Origin: Gp1-AA145 sp963757135
GTDB lineage: Bacteria > Acidobacteriota > Terriglobia > Terriglobales > Acidobacteriaceae
Length of the DNA: 64,000 nucleotides
Reading direction: 5' to 3'
Assembly (NCBI GenBank): GCA_963757135.1
Contig: CAVWQE010000006.1
Location: 682,001-746,000 of the forward strand
A program made the position numbers and the translations under genes. The notes under the pieces were generated by a model, which was not told the DNA's origin, searched no databases, and worked only from the letters and a program-made list of their open reading frames with translations. Every line of letters begins with the position of its first letter. Within the stretch, counting starts at the first letter, position 1. This document shows, in pieces, positions 30,342 to 39,400 of this stretch.

Positions 30342-32825
30342 CTAGTCGGCAGCGGCGCGAGCTTCCTGGCGCTTAATTTCAGTACCAATGCGCATGCCGT
30401 AGAAAGAGCGATACACAAAGAAGAACGAGACCAGGAAGAACAGCAACGCCAGGCCGTGAGTCAACGGCGCATTCTTCGCGGTGAGTTCGACGGCAAGTTC
30501 CACCGCTAGAAGTCCGAACAGGGTTGTGAACTTGATGACCGGATTCAGCGCTACTGACGACGTATCCTTGAACGGATCTCCTACCGTGTCGCCGATGACC
30601 GTCGCGTCATGCAGGGGCGTTCCTTTCTGCTTCAAATCGACTTCGACGATTTTTTTCGCATTGTCCCAGGCGCCGCCGGCGTTAGCCATAAAAATCGCCT
30701 GATACAAGCCGAAGATCGCGATGGAAATCAAATATCCGATGAAGTAAAAGGGCTCGACGAAAGCGAATGACAACGTCGCAAAGAACACAGCCAAAAAGAT
30801 GTTGAGCATGCCCTTTTGTGCATATTGCGTGCATATCTGAACAACTTTCTTGCTATCGGCAACCGAGGCTTTCTCGACCCCTTCAAGGCGAATGTTGGCT
30901 TTGATGAATTCGACCGCGCGATAAGCTCCTGTGGTCACGGCCTGGGTTGACGCTCCGGTGAACCAATAAATAATGGCGCCGCCAGTAATCAGACCGAGCA
31001 CGAACGGCGCGTGCAGCAGCGACAACTTGTCAACATTGACCTGGAGGCCATTCGTCAACGCCATGATGATGGAGAAAATCATCGTGGTCGCGCCGACCAC
31101 AGCGGTTCCAATTAAGACCGGTTTCGCAGTGGCTTTGAAGGTGTTGCCGGCGCCGTCGTTGGCTTCGAGCAAATGCTTGGCCCGCTCGAAATTCGCATCC
31201 ACGTTGAAATCCTTTTTGAGTTCAGATTGGATGTTGGGCACCTGCTCGATCAGCGAAAGTTCGTAGACCGACTGCGCGTTGTCGGTAACCGGTCCGTAAG
31301 AATCAACCGCAATCGTCACCGGCCCCATTCCCAGGAAACCGAAGGCGACTAATCCAAAAGCAAAGACGGGCGCGGCAATCATGGTGGCAGCTTCGGCCAG
31401 CCCCATAGTGCTGACGTAGTAGCCGATCGACATGAGGATGACCATGGAGAGGCCGAGGTAATATCCCGAGAAATTGCCGGCGACGAAGCCGGAGAGAATT
31501 CCAAGCGACGCCCCGCCTTCCTGGGCCGAGGTCACAACTTCTCGAACGTGCCGGGACTCAACCGAGGTAAACACTTTCACCAATTCTGGAATGATCGCGC
31601 CTGCCAGGGTTCCGCAAGAGATGATCGTCGCCAGCTTCCACCACTGGGTGCCATCGCCGCCCAAATCGGGGATGATGAGGTTAGAGATCAGATAGGTCAA
31701 ACCGATGGAAACCGCCGAAGTAATCCACACCAGCGAAGTCAGCGGAGCTTCAAAGCTCATCTCATTCTTGCCGGCGTAGCGGGCCTTTGCGATGGCAGCA
31801 TTCAGGAAGTAGGCGACCGCGCTGGCCACCAGCATCATGATGCGCATGACGAAAATCCAGACCAGCAAGTCGACCTGGATCGTCGGATTCTTCACGCCAA
31901 GCAGAATGAAAGTAATGAGTGCGACGCCGGTCACACCGTAGGTCTCAAAGCCGTCGGCCGAGGGCCCAACCGAGTCGCCGGCATTGTCGCCGGTGCAGTC
32001 AGCGATGACGCCGGGATTGCGGGCGTCGTCTTCTTTGATCTTGAAGACAATTTTCATCAGGTCGGAGCCGATGTCGGCGATCTTAGTGAAGATGCCGCCC
32101 GCGATTCGCAATGCAGCCGCTCCCAAAGACTCGCCGATGGCGAATCCGATGAAACATGGACCCGCATAATCTCCAGGAATGAACAGCAGGATGAAGAGCA
32201 TGATGAGCAGCTCAACGCTGATGAGCATCATGCCAATGCTCATGCCGGCGGAAAGTGGAATGCGATAAATGGGATAGGGCTTGCCGCCGAGGCTGGCGAA
32301 TGCCGTCCGTGAGTTGGCAAAGGTGTTAACCCGAATCCCGAACCACGCCACCCCGTAACTACCGGCAATTCCCACCACGCTGAACGCCAAAATAATGATC
32401 ACGCGGGCGGCTTCATATTTCAGCAGGACGCCGAAGTAGAGCAGAATGATGACCGCGATGAACACCCATAGCAGTAGAAGGAATTTTCCCTGTGTCACCA
32501 GGTAAGTCTTGCAAGTCTCGTAAATGAGCTCCGAGATCTCTCGCATGGAGCGGTGAACCGGAAGGTTCTTCAGACGCGAGTAGATCACCAGGCCAAATCC
32601 CAGGCCGAAAATACAGAAAAGAATGCCCACCATCAGCAGGCGATGGCCATCGATTCCCAGGAAACTGACCGAAGACAGATCCGGCAGCTTGAGGTTGGCT
32701 TCGCCGCCGACCGACTCGCCCTGAGCCAACGCAGCAGGGGCTAGGAAACCAACTGAGATCGCAAATAATGAAAACTTCAACATCCGGGACCAGCAGGACG
32801 CAAGGCTACGGGGCCAGTTGCGCAT
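30342..32825 (-). CDS. hppA: membrane-bound proton-translocating pyrophosphatase
   Basis: 827 residues, about 16 membrane helices. It couples pyrophosphate hydrolysis to proton (possibly sodium) pumping. Catalytic acidic motifs: KEDDARNPGVIADCTGDNAGD and, near the C-terminus, GDTVGDPFKDTSS. The GNTFKATAKP segment has Lys at the position that is Lys in potassium-independent enzymes and Ala in potassium-dependent ones, so the K-independent type is likely. An N-terminal signal-like helix (FSLFAISVGFLAPAALAQ) precedes the core. Start 32825 follows GGAGG at proper spacing; an ATG 15 bp upstream lies before the ribosome site. Confidence 0.95.
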   Translation of the reverse strand: MRNWPRSLASCWSRMLKFSLFAISVGFLAPAALAQGESVGGEANLKLPDLSSVSFLGIDGHRLLMVGILFCIFGLGFGLVIYSRLKNLPVHRSMREISELIYETCKTYLVTQGKFLLLLWVFIAVIILLYFGVLLKYEAARVIIILAFSVVGIAGSYGVAWFGIRVNTFANSRTAFASLGGKPYPIYRIPLSAGMSIGMMLISVELLIMLFILLFIPGDYAGPCFIGFAIGESLGAAALRIAGGIFTKIADIGSDLMKIVFKIKEDDARNPGVIADCTGDNAGDSVGPSADGFETYGVTGVALITFILLGVKNPTIQVDLLVWIFVMRIMMLVASAVAYFLNAAIAKARYAGKNEMSFEAPLTSLVWITSAVSIGLTYLISNLIIPDLGGDGTQWWKLATIISCGTLAGAIIPELVKVFTSVESRHVREVVTSAQEGGASLGILSGFVAGNFSGYYLGLSMVILMSIGYYVSTMGLAEAATMIAAPVFAFGLVAFGFLGMGPVTIAVDSYGPVTDNAQSVYELSLIEQVPNIQSELKKDFNVDANFERAKHLLEANDGAGNTFKATAKPVLIGTAVVGATTMIFSIIMALTNGLQVNVDKLSLLHAPFVLGLITGGAIIYWFTGASTQAVTTGAYRAVEFIKANIRLEGVEKASVADSKKVVQICTQYAQKGMLNIFLAVFFATLSFAFVEPFYFIGYLISIAIFGLYQAIFMANAGGAWDNAKKIVEVDLKQKGTPLHDATVIGDTVGDPFKDTSSVALNPVIKFTTLFGLLAVELAVELTAKNAPLTHGLALLFFLVSFFFVYRSFYGMRIGTEIKRQEARAAAD

Positions 32826-33079
32826 GGCGAATTCCTCCATTTATGACCTTCGAATGATTAACGGGTTTCGGACGATTCTCCGCGGCAATAATTTGGGCTC
32901 CAAAAAACGACTACCCTGCCTTGCCGCATTCCGAACACGCTTCCACCGCATTGAAGGGTGCTGAGTTTGGCCGCGTCGGACGTTTGATGCAGTCTGCCCG
33001 TCAGGTGGGAGATAGAAGCCTCCCTCGGCAGACCTCTCACAAAACTAGCTTTTATAGCATCTGGAGAAGGGTAAGGTCA
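32826..33079. other. upstream region of hppA
   Basis: 254 bp without a gene; presumably the hppA promoter, but no clear -35/-10 pair is visible. The IS begins at its right edge. Confidence 0.4.
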
Positions 33080-33093
33080 ATCGCAGGCTATGT
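33080..33093 (+). repeat. 14-bp direct repeat at IS left end
   Basis: ATCGCAGGCTATGT, identical to 34272-34285. Candidate target-site duplication of the element between them; IS481-type elements can make duplications of up to about 15 bp. Confidence 0.55.
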
Positions 33094-34271
33094 GTGGTAG
33101 AGCCTACTCACATCGTATCCCCCTAGCGAAGTTAAAATGCTTGAGCGAGAAACGCGTTAGGGAGCTGGCCGGACGGCTCCGCAAAAGCCGGGAGGCCAGC
33201 GACCGGGACTACAATCCGCTGTGTCCACCGCCTACTTCGTCCTGATTCGCGAGATGAGAGACGCCTACAATCATCGCTTGCGTTTGGTGCAGTCGGCTCG
33301 ACAACGCGGCATCAAACCCACCGCCCGCTTGTTTCAAACCACCGTTCCCACTGTGCGCAAGTGGCTGCGCCGTTATCAGCAGCAAGGACCGCGCGGCCTC
33401 ATCGAAGTTTCTCGCGCCCCTCATCGCCAGCCCGGCAAGACTCCCGCCGACATCGAACAGCAGGTCGTCGCACTCCGCCAGCAGCTGTTCACCTTCGGAG
33501 CTCGTCGTCTTATTCGGGAGTTCGACCTTCCTCTCAGTCATCGTGCCTTGGAACGCATCTGGCGCCAGCATGGCCTGCTCAAAAAACGACCGCGCAAGTA
33601 TCAGCGCAAACAAGACCTCGCCCACATCAAAGCCACCTGGCGCGTCTTTCAGCAGATCTCCGCCGACACCAAGGATCTCGACGATATTCCCCGCTACTGG
33701 CCGCAGGCCCAGGCTTTCGATCTGCCGGCCGTCGAATACACCGCCCGCGAAGTGCGCAGCGGCCTGCTGTTCTGGGCTTTTGCCGAGCGCCGTTCTGCGG
33801 CTGCCAGTTCCATCTTTGCCGCCCGTATCCAGCAGCACCTCGATCGTTGCGGCATCTCTCTGCGCGATCTGGTCTGGCAGACCGACAACGGCTCCGAGTT
33901 CATCGGTGGCCACGATCGTCGCGGTCACCCCACCGGATTCCCCACCGCTTTAGGCGACAGCCAGCACGTTCGCATCCCTCCCGCCGCTCACACCTTCCAG
34001 AGCGATGTGGAAACCGTTCACCGCCTCGTCGAAGATGAGTTCTTTGACCTGGAATCGTTCCACAGTCGGGGCGACTTCCTCGCCAAAGCCTTTACCTACC
34101 AGCTCTACTTCAACCTGGTCCGTCCCAACTCTCATAAACAAAACCTCAGCCCTTGGCAGATCGTCGAGCAACTCCAACCCCGCTGGCCGCTCCAACTCTG
34201 TTTGCTTCCACCTGTTTTCTTGGACTATTACTTGAACCACTCCGGGGGATACGATCTCCCTAGGCACCCCT
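33094..34271 (+). mobile_element. IS481-like insertion sequence between hppA and purA
   Basis: About 1.18 kb carrying one DDE transposase gene. Imperfect ends: ATCGTATCCCCC lies 18 nt inside the left end and its inverse GGGGGATACGAT 16 nt inside the right end, with a partial match further out (GCCTA). Exact 14-bp repeats flank it. The ends are inferred from these repeats only. Confidence 0.6.
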
Positions 34272-34303
34272 ATCGCAGGCTATGTCTGGATGTCCTTCGG
34301 TGA
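33221..34303 (+). CDS. IS481-family-like DDE transposase
   Basis: 360 residues. N-terminal helix-turn-helix (ARQRGIKPTARLFQTTVPTVRKWLRRYQQQG) and an integrase core. DDE candidates are Asp in SADTKDLDDI, Asp in VWQTDNGSEFIGG and Glu in VETVHRLVEDEF. The RPNSHKQNLSPWQIV segment is typical of the C-terminal core. The frame appears intact, but its last ten codons run through the right-hand 14-bp repeat into flanking DNA, so the native C-terminus was probably different. The start at 33221 (GTG, gtgtccacc) is uncertain. Confidence 0.8.
   Translation: MSTAYFVLIREMRDAYNHRLRLVQSARQRGIKPTARLFQTTVPTVRKWLRRYQQQGPRGLIEVSRAPHRQPGKTPADIEQQVVALRQQLFTFGARRLIREFDLPLSHRALERIWRQHGLLKKRPRKYQRKQDLAHIKATWRVFQQISADTKDLDDIPRYWPQAQAFDLPAVEYTAREVRSGLLFWAFAERRSAAASSIFAARIQQHLDRCGISLRDLVWQTDNGSEFIGGHDRRGHPTGFPTALGDSQHVRIPPAAHTFQSDVETVHRLVEDEFFDLESFHSRGDFLAKAFTYQLYFNLVRPNSHKQNLSPWQIVEQLQPRWPLQLCLLPPVFLDYYLNHSGGYDLPRHPYRRLCLDVLR
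34272..34285 (+). repeat. 14-bp direct repeat at IS right end
   Basis: Second copy of ATCGCAGGCTATGT; lies inside the last codons of the transposase frame. Confidence 0.55.
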
Positions 34304-34515
34304 GGAATTTCGATTGTGCGGATGAAAACATTCCGTTGGCGCTGATTCCCTGCCACAGGTTATGATTCTTGGTACACCTCTGCTGCGGTAAATCCCTGAT
34401 TTTGTCCAATTTGCGGTTCGGCCGACGACGAGGGTGTGCGAAAACCCGGGCCTGTGACTACCGGGAAGTAAATATGGTCCGCCGATTTTCTAGTGCGGAC
34501 GAACAGGAGTGCAGG

Positions 34516-35826
34516 TTGGCCAAAGGCAAGACGGCGGTCATTGTCGGCGCCCAGTGGGGCGACGAAGGCAAAGGCAAGATTGTTGACGTGCTCTCCGAAA
34601 AGTTCTCGGTAGTGGCCCGCTACGCCGGCGGCCACAACGCCGGGCACACCGTCATTATTGCAGGCAAGAAATTCGTGCTCCAACTCGTTCCTTGCGGCGT
34701 GCTTCGCGAAGGTTGCCGCAGCGTCATTGGCAACGGCGTCGTCCTTGACCCCATTGCATTTCTGAAAGAGGTTTCCGCTCTGCGAAACGCAGGGATCAAA
34801 GTTGACGGGAATCTTTTCGTCAGCAACCGCGCCCACGTGATCCTCCCATATCACCGCATGATCGAGCTGGCATCTGAAAATGCGCCCGGCCGGGTGAAGA
34901 TCGGAACCACTTCGCGTGGAATTGGACCGACATACGAAGACAAAGCCGGACGCCGCGGGTTGCGCGTGATTGATCTGCTCGACCTCGATCTGCTGAAGAC
35001 GCACATCGAAAATGCCTGCCGCGAGAAGAACATGATTGCGCACGCACTGTTCAATTCTGAGCCGCTTGATCCGGACAAGATGTATGCGGAGTATGCCGAA
35101 GTATCGCGGAAGCTGGCGCCGTTTGTCTGTGACACTGCGGTGTTACTGAACTGGGCGATCGCCGAAGGCCACTCTGTGATGTTCGAAGGCGCCCAGGGCA
35201 CGATGCTTGACATCGATCACGGGACGTATCCGTTCGTCACCTCTTCGAGCGCGACCTCCGGAGGCGCGGTCATCGGGACAGGCGTCGCGCCGACTGCGAT
35301 TGATTCAGTGATCGGCATCACCAAGGCTTATTGCACACGCGTGGGCGAGGGCCCGTTTCCCACCGAGCTTTTCGATTCTGTCGGCGATCATATTCGCAAA
35401 CGCGGCAACGAATTCGGCGCAGTTACGGGGCGTCCGCGACGCTGCGGTTGGCTCGACCTGCCGCTGCTCCGCTACTCGGGGATGATTAACGGGACCGCGT
35501 GGCTGGTCGCAACCAAGCTCGACGTATTGGACGAGTTGCAGGAAGTTCCGGTTTGCGTGGCGTATAAGGTCAACGGAAAACCGACGGACGAAATTCCCGC
35601 CGAAGCCAGCGGCTGGGATAAGATCGAATGTATTTACCGGACGCTGCCAGGATGGCACACGGCCACCAAGGGTATAACTGAATTTGGCAAATTGCCGAAA
35701 GCCGCGCGCGAGTATCTTGCTTTCGTCGAAAAAGAAAGCGGGGCACGCATCGGAATGGTTTCAACCGGGCCGGGGCGCGAAGAAACAATTTTCGTGGACG
35801 AGTTTACGAAGAATTTCGGTCAGTGA
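34516..35826 (+). CDS. purA: adenylosuccinate synthetase
   Basis: GTP-dependent step from IMP to adenylosuccinate in AMP synthesis. Signature GAQWGDEGKGKIVD with catalytic Asp and Lys, GGHNAGHTV with catalytic His, and TTSRGIGPTYEDKAGRRG. The TTG at 34516 lies 7 nt after AGGAG and gives the family N-terminus MAKGKTAVIVG (436 residues). An in-frame ATG at 34474 with GGGAAG would add 14 residues and cannot be excluded. It begins about 210 bp after the IS, which may supply or interrupt its promoter. Confidence 0.95.
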   Translation: MAKGKTAVIVGAQWGDEGKGKIVDVLSEKFSVVARYAGGHNAGHTVIIAGKKFVLQLVPCGVLREGCRSVIGNGVVLDPIAFLKEVSALRNAGIKVDGNLFVSNRAHVILPYHRMIELASENAPGRVKIGTTSRGIGPTYEDKAGRRGLRVIDLLDLDLLKTHIENACREKNMIAHALFNSEPLDPDKMYAEYAEVSRKLAPFVCDTAVLLNWAIAEGHSVMFEGAQGTMLDIDHGTYPFVTSSSATSGGAVIGTGVAPTAIDSVIGITKAYCTRVGEGPFPTELFDSVGDHIRKRGNEFGAVTGRPRRCGWLDLPLLRYSGMINGTAWLVATKLDVLDELQEVPVCVAYKVNGKPTDEIPAEASGWDKIECIYRTLPGWHTATKGITEFGKLPKAAREYLAFVEKESGARIGMVSTGPGREETIFVDEFTKNFGQ

Positions 35827-35867
35827 CGACTAAAGGGCGCACTCAGCGCTGGAAAGCAGAGTAAGAG

Positions 35868-36155
35868 ATGGTCGTATTGGCAGTGACATGGACAGCAAAG
35901 ACGGGACGCGAAGAAGAAGTTGCCGCGCTGTTTGCGAAGCTTACCGAACAATCACGCAAAGAACCGGGATGCGCGATGTATCAGGTCCACCGGCACCGCA
36001 CTGAGCCACGGCGGTTCTTTATCTACGAACAATATCAGGATGATGCCGCGCTGGAGGCACATCGCGCCGCGCCCCATTTTCTGCAATACGCGAAAAAAGA
36101 TTTGCCTAAAGTTGCGGACCGGGTGGATGGAAACTTGTTCGATCCGCTGGGGTAG
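35868..36155 (+). CDS. antibiotic biosynthesis monooxygenase (ABM) domain protein
   Basis: 95 residues with the dimeric ferredoxin-like ABM fold: opening VVLAVTWTAKTGREEEV, central EPGCAMYQVHRHRTEP, and RFFIYEQYQDDAALEAHRAA then PHFLQY. Small YgiN-like proteins of this kind are quinol or stress monooxygenases, but many have no assigned reaction. 41 bp after purA, perhaps co-transcribed. Confidence 0.85.
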   Translation: MVVLAVTWTAKTGREEEVAALFAKLTEQSRKEPGCAMYQVHRHRTEPRRFFIYEQYQDDAALEAHRAAPHFLQYAKKDLPKVADRVDGNLFDPLG

Positions 36156-36177
36156 GGCCGTCGAGCTTCGCTCGACC

Positions 36178-36199
36178 GGACGGGCGAGGGCGCCCGTCC
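36178..36199. repeat. dispersed palindrome, GGGCGCCCTCGCCC core
   Basis: Arms GGACGGGCG and CGCCCGTCC with a 4-nt loop. The same core (GGGCG-CYCTC-GCCC or GGGTG variant) recurs at 37703-37724, 58701-58720 and 61314-61333, always between genes. Confidence 0.65.
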
Positions 36200-36213
36200 C
36201 CACGCGTTACGTT

Positions 36214-36639
36214 TTACTGCGCTAACTCGTATCCTGCGAAAAAGAAACTGAGTTCAAAGCGCGCAGTGTCATCCGCATCCGAACCGTGGATTGCATTGTG
36301 CTCGATACTCGCCGCCCACTTCTTCCTGATCGTCCCCTCCTCAGCATTGGCGGGATTGGTCGCTCCCATCAGCTTGCGTAGATCGGCGATGGCATTCTCT
36401 TTCTCTAGTGCCAGGACAACAATCGGCCCGCTGGACATGAATTCCGTCAAGGAATTGAAAAATCCCTTGTGCGCATGCACGGCATAAAACTGCTCGGCCT
36501 GGTGCTTGGTGATCTCGAGCATCTTCATGGCAATGATCTGGAAACCATTCTTTTCGAACTGCTCGATAATGTCGCCGATCGCGTTGCGGCGGACTGCGTC
36601 AGGTTTAACAATGGTCAGAGTGCGTTGAAGAGTTTTCAT
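36214..36639 (-). CDS. ndk: nucleoside diphosphate kinase
   Basis: Balances NTP pools by phosphate transfer through a phosphohistidine. H118 in EHNAIHGSD is the active-site histidine; TLTIVKPDAVRRN is the N-terminal signature. 141 residues. It ends 58 bp from the ABM gene, converging on it. Confidence 0.97.
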   Translation of the reverse strand: MKTLQRTLTIVKPDAVRRNAIGDIIEQFEKNGFQIIAMKMLEITKHQAEQFYAVHAHKGFFNSLTEFMSSGPIVVLALEKENAIADLRKLMGATNPANAEEGTIRKKWAASIEHNAIHGSDADDTARFELSFFFAGYELAQ

Positions 36640-36798
36640 AAGATATGTCGTCGGTCGTTGGCTCTTGGTCTTCGGCTCCGAAGTTTCCCTTTGAAAAACT
36701 TGTCATCCTGAGCGAAGCGAAGGACTGATGAATTTCTTCGCGTCCTTTGCGGATTTTCTTAGCGCGCTTTGCGGTCAAAAGCTTTTGTGCAAAGACAC

Positions 36799-37683
36799 TC
36801 AAACTTTGGCCTTCGCTCCAATCGCCGCCGCCACCGTCTCTCCGATGTCGGCCGGCGAATTGCACATGCGAATGCCCGCGGCTTCCATGGCCTTGATCTT
36901 CTCTGACGCCGTGCCATGGCCTCCGGAAATGATCGCGCCCGCGTGTCCCATGCGCCGCCCTGGAGGCGCAGTCTGACCGGCAATGAAGCCGACCACCGGC
37001 TTCTTCATCCGCGTCTTCACGAATTCCGCCGCCGTTTCTTCGGCGTTGCCGCCAATCTCGCCAATCATGATAACGGCCTCGGTCTGGGGGTCGCGGTTGA
37101 ACAGGTCTAGCGCATCAATGAAATTCGTTCCAACGATCGGATCGCCGCCGATGCCAATCGCCGTCGATTGCCCGATGCCGCGGGTGGTCAATTGATAGAC
37201 GGCTTCGTAAGTCAGCGTGCCCGAGCGCGAGACGATCCCAACATTTCCTTCTTTGTGAATGCGTGCCGGCATGATTCCGATCTTGCACTTGCCGGGGGAA
37301 ATAATCCCCGGACAATTCGGGCCGATCAGCCGCGAGCGGCGCGTCTGCAGGAACTCCCAGGCGCGCACCATATCGAGAACGGGAATGCCTTCAGTGATGC
37401 AGATGATCAGCTCGACCTCGGCATCGGCAGCTTCCATGATGGCGTCAGCAGCAAACGGCGGAGGCACGAAAATTACCGACGCATCGGCGCCGGTCTTGTC
37501 CACGGCTTCCTGCACCGTGTTGAACACCGGCCAGCCTTCGTGCGTGCTGCCGCCCTTGCCGGGAGTAACCCCACCGACAATCTTTGTGCCGTACTCGGCG
37601 CAGGCTTTGGCGTGGAATGTTCCCTCTCGCCCAGTGATGCCCTGGACGATCACCTTCGTTGATTTATCTACCAGAATGCTCAT
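36799..37683 (-). CDS. sucD: succinyl-CoA synthetase, alpha subunit
   Basis: TCA-cycle enzyme making ATP or GTP from succinyl-CoA. 294 residues. CoA-binding Rossmann part (KVIVQGITGREGTFHAKA), PNCPGIISPGKCKIGIMP, and the phosphohistidine in RRMGHAGAIISGG. Follows sucC on the same strand with a 161-bp gap that holds a dispersed palindrome. That gap is unusual, because sucCD genes normally touch. Confidence 0.97.
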   Translation of the reverse strand: MSILVDKSTKVIVQGITGREGTFHAKACAEYGTKIVGGVTPGKGGSTHEGWPVFNTVQEAVDKTGADASVIFVPPPFAADAIMEAADAEVELIICITEGIPVLDMVRAWEFLQTRRSRLIGPNCPGIISPGKCKIGIMPARIHKEGNVGIVSRSGTLTYEAVYQLTTRGIGQSTAIGIGGDPIVGTNFIDALDLFNRDPQTEAVIMIGEIGGNAEETAAEFVKTRMKKPVVGFIAGQTAPPGRRMGHAGAIISGGHGTASEKIKAMEAAGIRMCNSPADIGETVAAAIGAKAKV

Positions 37684-37702
37684 ATCTGCTTAGGCCACGT
37701 AG

Positions 37703-37724
37703 GGACGGGTGCCCTCACCCGTCC
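37703..37724. repeat. dispersed palindrome between sucC and sucD
   Basis: GGACGGGTG and CACCCGTCC arms around CCCT. Same family as 36178-36199. Confidence 0.6.
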
Positions 37725-37844
37725 GGCGATGCGCAGCATCGCGATTTCCAATTTTCCTTAAGCAAATTCCATGGACGGTCGTTCCGCCCGTCCACCCCGG
37801 CCCCTTCGACTTCGCTGAGGGCAGGCTAAAGGCGGCGTCCGGGG

Positions 37845-39020
37845 CTACCCATTTCCAGCCGCCGCAACCACCTTCTCTGCTGCATCTTTCATTGTCTCAG
37901 CAACGATGAAATTCAATCCTGACTGCTGCAAGATCTCTCTTCCCTGCTCTACGTTCGTGCCTTCAAGGCGTAGCACGATCGGAAGCTGAATCTTTGTTTT
38001 CGTCGCGGCTTCGACCACACCGCGCGCCAGCGTGTCCACGCGCAGAATGCCCCCGAAAATATTGATCAGCACCGCCTTCACATTCTTATCGCTCAGTAGG
38101 ATTTCAAACGCGTGTGTCACCTGTTCGGCGTTGGCGCCGCCGCCCACGTCAAGGAAATTCGCCGGCATGCCGCCCGCGTACTTGATTATGTCCATGGTCG
38201 CCATCGCGAGGCCGGCGCCGTTCACCATGCAGCCGACGTTGCCGTCGAGCTTGATGTAATTCAGGCTGTACTTCGAGGCCTCGACTTCGAGCGGATCTTC
38301 TTCGGTTATGTCGCGCAATTCTTTCAAGTCCGGATGGCGGAAGAGCGCATTGTCGTCAAAGTTCATCTTGGCGTCGAGCGCGAACAGGCGGCCGTCGCTC
38401 GCGGTAATGAACGGATTGATCTCCATCAGCGACGAGTCAGTCTCCTCGAAGGCCTTGTACAGGCCGGTCATGAACTTCACGGCCTGATTGATCTGCGCGG
38501 GTTTGAGTCCCAGTCGAAACGCCAGCTTGCGTGCCTGGAAACCTTCAAGGCCGAGGCCTGGCGTGATGTATTCCTTCAAAATTGCATCAGGATTTTCTTC
38601 CGCGACCTGCTCGATCTCCATGCCGCCGGATTGCGAGGCCATGAACACGGGCTTCGCCTCGGAACGATCGATTACGATCCCTAAATAAAGCTCACGCTCG
38701 ATGGGCAAGGTTTCTTCGACGAGCAGACGGCGAACGACTCTGCCCTCGGGGCCGGTCTGGTGCGTGATCAGCGTCATGCCGAGCATCTTCGAGGCAATGT
38801 CGCCGGCCTCTTCGACCGACTTGGCAATCTTTACGCCGCCGCCTTTGCCGCGTCCGCCAGCGTGGATCTGCGCTTTGACGACGACGCCGTTTGCGCCTTC
38901 GTTGAATAGAGATTTTGCCGCGGCCTCGGCCTGCTCGCGGTTCTCCACCATCTCGCCGCGTGGGACCGCGACGCCATACTTCTTCAGAATCGCCTTGGCC
39001 TGATACTCGTGAATTTTCAT
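37845..39020 (-). CDS. sucC: succinyl-CoA synthetase, beta subunit
   Basis: Partner of SucD; nucleotide-binding subunit with an ATP-grasp domain. 391 residues. MKIHEYQAKAILKKYGV is the standard N-terminus; GGRGKGGGVK, LMEINPFITASDG, DGNVGCMVNGAGLAMATMD and NIFGGILR are diagnostic. Start is the only ATG at the family position. Likely co-transcribed with sucD despite the gap. Confidence 0.97.
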   Translation of the reverse strand: MKIHEYQAKAILKKYGVAVPRGEMVENREQAEAAAKSLFNEGANGVVVKAQIHAGGRGKGGGVKIAKSVEEAGDIASKMLGMTLITHQTGPEGRVVRRLLVEETLPIERELYLGIVIDRSEAKPVFMASQSGGMEIEQVAEENPDAILKEYITPGLGLEGFQARKLAFRLGLKPAQINQAVKFMTGLYKAFEETDSSLMEINPFITASDGRLFALDAKMNFDDNALFRHPDLKELRDITEEDPLEVEASKYSLNYIKLDGNVGCMVNGAGLAMATMDIIKYAGGMPANFLDVGGGANAEQVTHAFEILLSDKNVKAVLINIFGGILRVDTLARGVVEAATKTKIQLPIVLRLEGTNVEQGREILQQSGLNFIVAETMKDAAEKVVAAAGNG

Positions 39021-39082
39021 TTAGCGTTTCGAATCGTGCTTTTCAACTTGGGCCTTGCGTCCCCGCAAAATCTGACTACATG

Positions 39083-39232
39083 GTCATTCCGAGCGAAGTT
39101 GCGGCATGCGCGAAGCGGATGCTGCAAGGCAGTCGAGGAACCTGCTGTTTGCCGGTGCCAGCAGAAAAGCAGGTTTCTCGACTCTGCAACATCGTCCGCA
39201 AGCGGACAATCTTGCTGCGCTCGAAATGACAG
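39083..39232. repeat. head-to-head pair of GTCATTCCGA/GAGGAACCTGC repeats
   Basis: A left copy (39083 to about 39150) and an inverted right copy (about 39163-39232) form an imperfect inverted repeat with a short centre. The 39021-39400 gap between sucC and the IS otherwise holds nothing I recognise apart from a weak hairpin near 39270-39310. Confidence 0.6.
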
Positions 39233-39400
39233 TGAAGTTAAGTTTCACAATGTTATGCAAATTTCAATCGTTGGGTGGCCCACTCAAACCGCTTTTGGCT
39301 GGAGTGGAAAAACTCGCTTGCGGCTACAAAACTCGCGGCAGCAAACGTATGATTTTATAGAAGAAATGGAGATGAGGCAAAGGGTTGTACTCGTCCAGTG

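Noticed and set aside
31548..32312. 254-residue plus-strand frame inside hppA
   Set aside because: Antisense shadow; Asp/Gln/His-rich composition and no start signal.
38112..38684. 190-residue plus-strand frame inside sucC
   Set aside because: Antisense of a clearly conserved gene with no independent support.
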